Shown one piece after another: positions 1 to 5,708 of a DNA stretch of 6,186 nt. Numbering within the stretch: the first letter of the stretch is position 1; each line of letters opens with the position of its first letter. A program made the translations under genes and the position numbers. The DNA comes from Thermococcus sp. (GTDB taxonomy: Archaea; Methanobacteriota_B; Thermococci; Thermococcales; Thermococcaceae): positions 1 to 6,186 of the forward strand of contig JAGGWM010000112.1 of NCBI GenBank assembly GCA_021157445.1, given 5' to 3'. A model generated the notes under the pieces. That model was not told where the DNA came from and made no database searches. It saw nothing but the letters and a program-made list of their open reading frames with translations.

Positions 1-34
1 GGTTCTTTTCCTATCAGACTCTGGTGTAATTTCA

Positions 35-454
35 GTGTCAGAGTCCCAGCAGGAAACCAAAAAGATTGAGACTTCTTCAGAAACTTCTTATTCCGATCAA
101 CACTCTGAAGCCTATGCTCCTGGAGACCAGCCAATTTCTTATCAACAAAGTGTAGACGAAAGCCACTCCACAAGCCAATCAAGCTCGCAGACAATAAGCG
201 CCTCCTATACTTACAATGTGGCATTAAACGAGATATTAAAGGCCATCGCAGCTAACAAGATTGCTGCAGCTGATGAAGTTAAGGAACAGCTTGCAAGGTA
301 TAAGTGGAAATTGTTCGACCTTGAGCAGAATATGGGATTATTGGCCACAGAGCCTAGTGCCAAGGTCTTAGTCATAGTCGAAGTCCCGGCGGAATTCGTT
401 GAGGATATCTTGAAATACAAAGATGCCCTCTACATAACAAAGATTGTTGGGTGA
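35..454 (+). CDS. Small hypothetical protein with Ser/Thr/Gln-rich disordered N-terminal half
   Basis: I do not recognise this protein and assign no function. It has 139 residues from the GTG at 35. Residues 1-60 are low complexity: 17 Ser, 6 Thr and about 8 Gln, with no hydrophobic stretch, so this half is probably disordered. Residues 61-139 look folded: an amphipathic helix near 62-92, then a beta-type stretch with VLVIVEVP near 111-118 and a final helix/strand ending KIVG. There is no signal peptide or membrane segment, so a cytoplasmic location is inferred. The start is uncertain: a weak GGTG at 23-26 precedes GTG 35 by 8 bases, but the frame stays open back to the window edge, so the gene may begin upstream. 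The stop overlaps the SD of the next gene, which suggests translational coupling and shared function with the downstream pilus-type genes. Such Ser/Gln enrichment is unusual for a hyperthermophile's cytoplasmic protein. Confidence 0.8.
   Translation: MSESQQETKKIETSSETSYSDQHSEAYAPGDQPISYQQSVDESHSTSQSSSQTISASYTYNVALNEILKAIAANKIAAADEVKEQLARYKWKLFDLEQNMGLLATEPSAKVLVIVEVPAEFVEDILKYKDALYITKIVG
449..454 (+). promoter_or_regulatory. Shine-Dalgarno site overlapping the upstream stop codon
   Basis: GGGTGA contains GGTGA, complementary to the archaeal 16S 3' end, and includes the TGA stop of the preceding gene. It sits 5 bases before ATG 460. The GTG at 451 that would give a longer ORF lies inside this site, so it is not a credible start. 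Confidence 0.6.
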
Positions 455-459
455 GTGGA

Positions 460-1353
460 ATGCTGAAAAGGACACTTCCACTCCTTTTTCTTGTTTTGTT
501 AGTTTCAGGTTTTGTTAATGCACAAGAAAGTGTTAGCGCATCCGCCACGGTCGATTTAAACGTTACCTTGGTGAATGTAGGTCCGTTTTACAAGTTTGTT
601 TCAATAAATCCTGATTATGAATACACTTTGCTTAGAAATGATGGCGAGATTGGAATTGTAAACAACCCGGGATTTTGGATTGCTCCGTATGAGACGCTCC
701 AGGTAAATGTGAAGATTAATGAAACTTTATCTACAGGCACGATTAGTGGAGTAGAAGGCTCAAACCTGTTTTACAGCCCTATTTACCCCCGGCTGATTCT
801 CTATCCTCAGAAGTATTATGCAGTTGACACGTTCTTTATTTCAGATGGCTACGTAAGAATAGTTAAATACAGCGGAACAGTTAAAGTCACGGTAGAAAAC
901 CCATCCCCTGAGAATTCAAAATACATTGCCATAGGACTGCCAATACTCTTTGAAGGGGCTGAAATGAGCGATTTCACTCCAGAATACACTATGAAATACA
1001 GTGAATACGTTGATACAGTTCTTTCTCAATACGCTCAATACGTTAAGTACATGTCGGAGTACTTAGACAGAAGTTCTGAAGATACTTCAAACACTCTTTC
1101 AGAGCTTTCTTCTAGGATAGTCGTGTCCTCTGGAACCGATTTACTTTCAAGGAGCAAAGAAGAACCGGAGTTAGTTGAAATACCTAAAAAACCCAAGCTA
1201 AAATTTGACTACCCTGTTTGGATAGTGTTTTTAGGCGATAAACTTGAAATTACCTATGACGTCAAATGGGAAAACCTCATGAGGGTGAGTGAATTTGGAG
1301 GGGAAAAAGAAAAAACGTTCAGGCTTATCATGGATAGAAGAGATCTTAAGTGA
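460..1353 (+). CDS. Secreted or membrane-tethered hypothetical protein upstream of klbA
   Basis: Function unknown. The product is 297 residues from ATG 460, chosen because GGTGA lies 5 bases upstream; the GTG at 451 would overlap that site. Residues 1-21 form a textbook signal peptide: basic MLKR, a Leu/Val-rich core, and a VNA|QES cleavage-like site. The mature part is strand-rich (Val/Thr/Tyr alternation, about residues 25-165), then a Tyr-studded helix (178-204), a Ser-rich acidic linker (205-230), a Lys/Pro linker (EIPKKPKLK, about 240-248) and a final beta-type segment. Two N-glycosylation sequons, NVT at 34 and NET at 87, fit an extracellular protein. No second membrane segment is present, so it is either released or held by an uncleaved N-terminus. 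Co-transcription with a pilus motor suggests an accessory subunit or surface component of that machine, which is inference. The last 59 bases overlap klbA in another frame. It is not a type III signal-peptide pilin: no short N-terminal class III motif is seen, and it is too long. Confidence 0.85.
   Translation: MLKRTLPLLFLVLLVSGFVNAQESVSASATVDLNVTLVNVGPFYKFVSINPDYEYTLLRNDGEIGIVNNPGFWIAPYETLQVNVKINETLSTGTISGVEGSNLFYSPIYPRLILYPQKYYAVDTFFISDGYVRIVKYSGTVKVTVENPSPENSKYIAIGLPILFEGAEMSDFTPEYTMKYSEYVDTVLSQYAQYVKYMSEYLDRSSEDTSNTLSELSSRIVVSSGTDLLSRSKEEPELVEIPKKPKLKFDYPVWIVFLGDKLEITYDVKWENLMRVSEFGGEKEKTFRLIMDRRDLK
1281..1288 (+). promoter_or_regulatory. Shine-Dalgarno site for klbA inside the upstream gene
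   Basis: GAGGGTGA contains GGTGA and lies 6 bases before TTG 1295 but directly abuts GTG 1289. The spacing matches the other junctions in this operon (5 bases at 460 and 5709), which favours TTG 1295 as the klbA start. GAGG at 1281-1284 with a 4-base gap to GTG 1289 is the weaker alternative. Confidence 0.5.
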
Positions 1354-4300
1354 AGAAGCGGCCCCCTTGGAGGATATAATAAAAGAAGGACAAAGAGAAG
1401 AAAAACCCAGAGCCGAAGAAGAACCTTCTTCGATCATACCAGAAATCAAAACTCCTTCGAGACCTCCATCAGCTAAGAGTCAGCGGGAAACTAGTTTGGA
1501 AGATATATTAAAGTCCACGGGGGGTTCACCAAAAGTTCCCCTTCCCACATATTATGGCGAAGAAGTAAAGGTTCTTGATGTATACGGAAATGTGAGAATT
1601 CTTAGAGTTAAAGGGGAGCCGATCCCAATTTATGAGATCCGCCTCCCAAAGTTAAGCGAAGAGGAAGAAAAACTCGTGAGAATAGTTAGGGATAGAGCGA
1701 TTGCAGAAATACAGATAGATCCCGAAAGCATCCCCGATCCGGAAGAGAGGAGAAGAATCTTTGGAAGAGCCGTAAAAAACATAATGCGTGAACTTGCTCC
1801 GGCTATTTCCGAGGCGAGAATGGACATTCTTGTGAATTTGGTTGTTCAGAATATGATAGGTTACGGAAAACTTGATCCCCTTGTTAGGGACGATAATCTG
1901 GAAGAAGTTATGGTAATAGGAACGAGAAAACCGGTATACGTGTGGCACAGAAAGTTCTACATGTGCAAAACGAACATCGCCTTTGACGATGAAAGGGAGA
2001 TACTGAACATAATTGAACGTATAGCGAGGCAAGTTGGAAGAAGAATTGACCAGCAAACCCCGCTCTTGGATGCCCGTTTGCCGGACGGAAGTAGAGTAAA
2101 TGCAACCATCAGACCCATTAGCTTAGATGGGCCCACGTTGACCATAAGAAAATTCAAAAAAGACCCCCTTACGATAATTGATCTCTTAAAGTATGGCACC
2201 TTCAATTTGGAAATAGCCTCTTTGCTCTGGGTCTTTGTTGACGGTCTTGGGGTCAAGCCTGCAAACGTCCTCGTTGCAGGAGGAACGGGTTCAGGTAAAA
2301 CCACTACTCTTAATGCCTTGGCAATGTTTATCCCTCCCAGCGAGCGTGTTATAAGTATTGAAGATACGGCAGAACTTCAGCTACCCATAGAGCATTGGGT
2401 GAGGCTGGAAACAAGGCCTCCAAACATAGAAGGAAGGGGAGAAATAACCATGGATGATCTTGTGAAAAACACCCTAAGAATGCGTCCGGATAGAATTATC
2501 GTTGGTGAGGTTAGAGGTCCTGAGGCAAGGACGATGTTTACGGCAATGAATACGGGACATAATGGGGCTCTCTATGATTTTTCTGTTATTCAGCTCTCTA
2601 ACGGAAAATTTGTCCTTATAGGAGATTTGGTAGAGGAACTTTTCAAAAAATACTCGAATAGAGTTGAAACATATAAAGATCTTGAGTATATAGTGCTCGA
2701 TGAAAAAGACCGTTTTGAGGTTGTCAGTGTAGGTCCAGACCTTAAGGCAGGTAAGCACATAGTCTCGAGAGTATGGAGAAGAAAAGTTAGAGATGGAGAA
2801 AAGCTGATGCGTATAAGAACAAGGACGGGTAATGAGGTCATACTAACCAAGACTCATCCATTTTTTGTCTTTTCCCGGGGGGATGTGGTCAGGAAAGAGG
2901 CGGAGAAACTTGAAGTGGGAGATAGAGTTGCAGTGATGATGCGTCCACCTACTCCACCTCAGCGTAAGGCTATCGTGGATCCCAGCGTTTATGCAAAAAT
3001 AAGTGACTACTATCTCGTCCCCAATGGTAAAGGCATGATAAAAGTTCCAAATGATGGCCTTCCGCCAGAAGAAGCCCAATATCTGGCATCTGTAAATTCA
3101 CACCCTGTAAAGCTGGTCAAGGAAATTGATGATAGTCTTGCATACATTGCCGGAGTGATTCTCAGCGATGGGTATATTTCTTCGAATGGATACCACATTT
3201 CAGCTACATTTGACGACGAGGAGTATATGGACGCCTTTGTGGATGCTGTATCGAATTTTATATTGAATTATGCCCCGCAGATAAGGAACAATGGAAAAAG
3301 CACTGTTGTAACAATTGGTTCAAAAATTTTCGCCGAAATGCTCTCGAGGATATTTGGAATACCTAAGGGCAGAAAGTCTGAAATATGGGATGTTCCGGAT
3401 GTGGTCCTCTCAAACGATGACCTCATGAGATACTTTATAGCGGGATTATACGACGCTGACGGCTACGTTGATGAGAGCAGCCTAGCAATAATCCTGACTA
3501 CAAAAAGCGAGAATGCAGCAAGAAAGATATGGTATGCTCTCCAGAGGCTGGGGATAATAAGCACAGTATCACGTGTAAAGAACAGGGGCTTCAAAGATGG
3601 AGAGATATTTAGGGTAATTATAAGCGGGATTGAAGATATGAATAAATTTGCCAGATTCATACCTCTGCACCACTCAAGAAAAAGGGCTAAACTTGAGGAA
3701 ATATTAAGGACTAAGAAATCATATCGCGGGAGAAGGACGTATCGGGTTCCAATCTCAGGTGAGATGATAGCTCCTATCCGTCGGAGATTGGGATTAACGA
3801 TTGTCGAGCTTTCAAAGCTGGCTTCACATTATGCCGGGGAGAAAGTATCCGAGAGCCTTATCAGACATGTGGAAAAAGGAAGGGTCGGAGAAATAAGACG
3901 TTCTGCACTTAGAGGAATTGCCCTTGCCTTTCAGCAGGTTGCAGAGGATGTTGGGGACAAAGAAGCTTGGACAATGGCAAAAAGACTCCAGCTGATAGCC
4001 GAAGGGGATGTCTACTGGGATGAAGTTGTAAGTGTTGAAGAAGTTGATCCAGAAGAACTGGGGATTAAGTACCTCTATGATCTCACCGTTGAGGATGACC
4101 ATAATTATGTAGCCAATGGAATATTAGTGTCCAATTGTATGGGCACAATCCACTCCAATTCCGCAAGGGAAACAATCGTAAGGCTTGAGAGTCCGCCAAT
4201 GAACGTTCCAAGAATTATGATTCCTGCCCTTGATGTTATTATAATGCAAGTAAGGTTCAACAACAGAAAGAAAGGAACCATAAGGAGGATCACCGAGATA

Positions 4301-4630
4301 GCGGAGGTTTCTGGAATAGAGGGGGAAAGCGTTCAGCTAAACACCATTTATAAGTACAATCCAGCAAAGGATGAACTTTACCCCACGGGAGTGCCAAGTA
4401 GGGTTATGAACCAGCTTGCTGAACATACGGGTTTAACAATGGATGAACTCCTAGAGGAGAGAGTGAGGAGGGAAGTTGTTCTCCAGTGGATGGTGGAGAA
4501 GGGAATAAGAAGCATAGAGGAGGTTGGCCATTACATTAGAGAATTTTACATTGATTCCGAAGAGCTGCTGAAGAGAATAGAGAGGGATGCCTCAGTTGGG
4601 CTAACTGAAAAAGTTAGAACGGTAATTTAG
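1295..4630 (+). CDS. klbA: KlbA-type type II/IV secretion (pilus) ATPase, intein-containing precursor
   Basis: This is the cytoplasmic hexameric ATPase expected to power a type IV pilus-like filament or secretion machine together with the T2SSF membrane proteins that follow. The precursor is 1111 residues from TTG 1295 (1113 from GTG 1289), or 588 after splicing. Numbering here is from TTG 1295. Residues 1-80 are a charged disordered tail; about 85-300 hold the N-terminal regulatory region including YGKLDPLVRDDNLEEVMV; Walker A GGTGSGKT is at 329-336; the Asp box SIEDTAELQLP follows at 354-364; Walker B RIIVGEVRG is at 400-408 with E405. The His box is split: TGHNG with H422 before the intein, CMGTIHSNS with H952 after it. 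The C-terminal tail (about 1018-1111) looks all-helical. All catalytic motifs are intact in the exteins. The start overlaps the upstream gene by 59 bases, and the next gene follows after 11 bases. Family assignment is firm; the exact substrate (pilus, adhesin or other) cannot be told from here. Confidence 0.95.
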   Translation: MEGKKKKRSGLSWIEEILSEEAAPLEDIIKEGQREEKPRAEEEPSSIIPEIKTPSRPPSAKSQRETSLEDILKSTGGSPKVPLPTYYGEEVKVLDVYGNVRILRVKGEPIPIYEIRLPKLSEEEEKLVRIVRDRAIAEIQIDPESIPDPEERRRIFGRAVKNIMRELAPAISEARMDILVNLVVQNMIGYGKLDPLVRDDNLEEVMVIGTRKPVYVWHRKFYMCKTNIAFDDEREILNIIERIARQVGRRIDQQTPLLDARLPDGSRVNATIRPISLDGPTLTIRKFKKDPLTIIDLLKYGTFNLEIASLLWVFVDGLGVKPANVLVAGGTGSGKTTTLNALAMFIPPSERVISIEDTAELQLPIEHWVRLETRPPNIEGRGEITMDDLVKNTLRMRPDRIIVGEVRGPEARTMFTAMNTGHNGALYDFSVIQLSNGKFVLIGDLVEELFKKYSNRVETYKDLEYIVLDEKDRFEVVSVGPDLKAGKHIVSRVWRRKVRDGEKLMRIRTRTGNEVILTKTHPFFVFSRGDVVRKEAEKLEVGDRVAVMMRPPTPPQRKAIVDPSVYAKISDYYLVPNGKGMIKVPNDGLPPEEAQYLASVNSHPVKLVKEIDDSLAYIAGVILSDGYISSNGYHISATFDDEEYMDAFVDAVSNFILNYAPQIRNNGKSTVVTIGSKIFAEMLSRIFGIPKGRKSEIWDVPDVVLSNDDLMRYFIAGLYDADGYVDESSLAIILTTKSENAARKIWYALQRLGIISTVSRVKNRGFKDGEIFRVIISGIEDMNKFARFIPLHHSRKRAKLEEILRTKKSYRGRRTYRVPISGEMIAPIRRRLGLTIVELSKLASHYAGEKVSESLIRHVEKGRVGEIRRSALRGIALAFQQVAEDVGDKEAWTMAKRLQLIAEGDVYWDEVVSVEEVDPEELGIKYLYDLTVEDDHNYVANGILVSNCMGTIHSNSARETIVRLESPPMNVPRIMIPALDVIIMQVRFNNRKKGTIRRITEIAEVSGIEGESVQLNTIYKYNPAKDELYPTGVPSRVMNQLAEHTGLTMDELLEERVRREVVLQWMVEKGIRSIEEVGHYIREFYIDSEELLKRIERDASVGLTEKVRTVI
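3137..3715 (+). other. LAGLIDADG homing endonuclease domain within the intein
   Basis: Two dodecapeptide motifs are visible: YIAGVILSDGYI (precursor residues 617-628 from TTG 1295, catalytic-position D625) and YFIAGLYDADGYV (713-725, D722). About 85-100 residues separate them, as in monomeric two-motif enzymes. Between them lies the conserved block D type sequence FGIPKGRKS (687-695) followed by WDVPDVV. Both acidic active-site positions are kept, so the enzyme is inferred to be active and to cleave intein-free klbA alleles at the GHNG/CMGT codons. Limits are approximate. Confidence 0.88.
3764..3925 (+). other. HTH-like module in the intein, between endonuclease and C-terminal splicing block
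   Basis: After the endonuclease core there is an extra stretch of about 90 residues before the C-terminal splicing block. Its centre reads like an XRE/Cro-type helix-turn-helix: IRRRLGLTIVELSKLA, then VSESLIRHVEKGR, then SALRGIALAF. These match the usual order 'R..lGlt..eLA', 'vs.s.I...E.Gr', 's.L..ia.al'. A role in DNA target binding for homing is inferred from its place and fold pattern; the call is by pattern only, without a profile search. Confidence 0.5.
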
Positions 4631-4636
4631 GGGGAG
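4629..4636 (+). promoter_or_regulatory. Purine-rich Shine-Dalgarno site before the tadC-like gene
   Basis: AGGGGGAG begins in the last two bases of the klbA TAG stop and ends 5 bases before TTG 4642. It is the only plausible ribosome site at this junction and supports the TTG start over internal Met codons far downstream. Confidence 0.5.
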
Positions 4637-4641
4637 AAGAG

Positions 4642-5703
4642 TTGGGAACAAAAGAAAAAATACTCAAATTCATTGAAAGGCTGGGTCAAAAAACTATAGA
4701 GGTTAGTGAGCGCCCTATTTCGAGAATCCCCAAAACTTTAACGCTTCAAGAAAGACTCCAGCTTCTGAAAAAACTCCAAGAGGAAGTTTCCCAGGAGAGA
4801 GAAGAGAAATATGAAAAAGAACTTGAGGAGATTATTGAATGGAGAAAGAGAGAATTGGAGGAATCTTTCACTCACAGATTCTCAGAATTCATACTGAGGC
4901 ATTTTAGGGGCCCGGTGGAATCATTTACAAAGTCTCTAAAAGGCCTCGACTACGACCTCATAAGGGCGAACATTAGAATGAGTAAAGAGCAGTTCGTTGC
5001 ATTAATGCTGGGTGTTTCTGTTTTCACCGCAATTTTTGCCTTTTTAATAGGCGTTCTCCTCCTCATGCCCATCGATATATCCCTAATGCTGGGATTGTTG
5101 GGCTTTATTGGTGGATTCTTGTACATGAGAAACTATCCGAGAATAGTCTGGCGGAGAAGGGTTGTAGAGGTGGAAAAAGCCCTTCCATACGTTTTGAGAC
5201 ACATGGCATCGCTCTTAAGCGCTGGTGTTGGTATAGCTGAGGCAATGGTTTCCGTTGCCAACGCCGATTATGGTCCAATTTCCGAGGAATTTGAGCTCAT
5301 GATAAGGGACATGCACGGTGGAACGTCTTTTGAGGATGCATTAACGAGGTTTGAAGAAAGAATGGCATCCGAGAGCGTTAGCAGAGTTGTGAAGCAGATC
5401 CTTAGGGCTACAAAATTCGGTGGGAACTTAGCGGATATTCTCTACAAACTTGCCGAGGACTTTTCCTTTGAATATAGAATGAAGCTTGTTGAGTACATTC
5501 AAAAGGTAAATGGTGTGGCTTTTGTTTACATGTTTATAACCATAATAATGCCTACATTGTTCGTTGTGGCAATATTGGCAGCTTCACTTATGTCTAGAGC
5601 GTTGATAATGCCAGTTCAGGGGTTGGCTGTTATTCTGCTATTTGGCTTCCCTGCTATGTCAACACTTGTTGTGTTTATGATAAAACGTAGTGAGCCGAGG
5701 TGA
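4642..5703 (+). CDS. TadC-like T2SSF-domain membrane platform protein with long cytoplasmic N-terminus
   Basis: A polytopic inner-membrane platform protein expected to dock the KlbA ATPase and transmit its rotation or movement to the growing filament. It has 353 residues from TTG 4642. Residues 1-115 are cytoplasmic and highly charged, with a likely coiled coil at about 35-75 (repeating K/E heptads such as KYEKELEEIIEWRKRELEE). Membrane segments lie near 118-140, 144-162, 291-313 and 321-347. Between the second and third is the T2SSF core (about 170-285): ALPYVLRHMASLLSAGVGIAEAM, then acidic EEFELMIRDM and GGNLADILYKLAEDF. The order and loop size fit archaeal TadC/GspF homologues. It starts 11 bases after klbA, and its stop overlaps the SD of a second T2SSF paralogue, so the two probably act as a pair. 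The family is clear; the specific symbol is not, because naming differs between archaeal systems. Confidence 0.92.
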   Translation: MGTKEKILKFIERLGQKTIEVSERPISRIPKTLTLQERLQLLKKLQEEVSQEREEKYEKELEEIIEWRKRELEESFTHRFSEFILRHFRGPVESFTKSLKGLDYDLIRANIRMSKEQFVALMLGVSVFTAIFAFLIGVLLLMPIDISLMLGLLGFIGGFLYMRNYPRIVWRRRVVEVEKALPYVLRHMASLLSAGVGIAEAMVSVANADYGPISEEFELMIRDMHGGTSFEDALTRFEERMASESVSRVVKQILRATKFGGNLADILYKLAEDFSFEYRMKLVEYIQKVNGVAFVYMFITIIMPTLFVVAILAASLMSRALIMPVQGLAVILLFGFPAMSTLVVFMIKRSEPR

Positions 5704-5704
5704 T
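5697..5704 (+). promoter_or_regulatory. Strong Shine-Dalgarno site overlapping the upstream stop codon
   Basis: GAGGTGAT is a near-perfect complement of the archaeal 16S 3' end and contains the TGA stop of the preceding gene. GAGGTGA ends 5 bases before TTG 5709. The GTG at 5700 falls inside this site, so TTG 5709 is the better start. Confidence 0.65.
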
Positions 5705-5708
5705 TAAA

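Larger units (their letters stand above)
2567..4135 (+). mobile_element. KlbA intein, class 2 (Ala1), with LAGLIDADG homing endonuclease
   Basis: An in-frame protein-splicing element of 523 residues inserted in the ATPase His box between TGHNG and CMGT. It starts ALYDFSVIQLSNG and ends GILVSN, followed by Cys+1. Splicing block B is TKTH before PFFVF (T518-H521, precursor numbering from TTG 1295); block F is YDLTVEDDHNYVANG; block G is ILVSN with terminal Asn947. Ala at position 1 replaces the usual Cys/Ser nucleophile, as in the M. jannaschii and Pyrococcus KlbA inteins, where Cys+1 attacks the N-terminal splice junction directly (class 2). The residue before Asn is Ser rather than His, which from memory is also the case in M. 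jannaschii KlbA. Domain order: N-terminal splicing half (about 1-125 of the intein), linker, endonuclease, HTH-like module, C-terminal splicing half (last about 40). No frameshift or stop is present, so it looks functional in both splicing and homing. Boundaries are set by motif and by the continuity of the joined extein. Confidence 0.95.

Noticed and set aside
451..459. GTG at 451 as start of the exported protein
   Set aside because: The codon sits inside the GGGTGA ribosome site; starting at ATG 460 gives better spacing and a cleaner MLKR signal-peptide N-terminus.
1652..2056. Open frame of 134 codons on the minus strand inside klbA, and other shorter minus-strand frames
   Set aside because: They lie entirely antisense to strongly conserved ATPase or intein codons, have no ribosome site or family resemblance, and their composition (Ser/Phe/Leu-rich) is that of a shadow frame.
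2861..2876. T-rich run resembling an archaeal terminator
   Set aside because: It encodes the conserved HPFFVF of intein splicing block B, in the middle of a gene with no following promoter or start.
2561..4140. Short direct repeat (atggg) near both intein ends as a target-site duplication
   Set aside because: Five bases arise easily by chance from the codons for NG and MG; inteins insert by gene conversion and leave no duplication.
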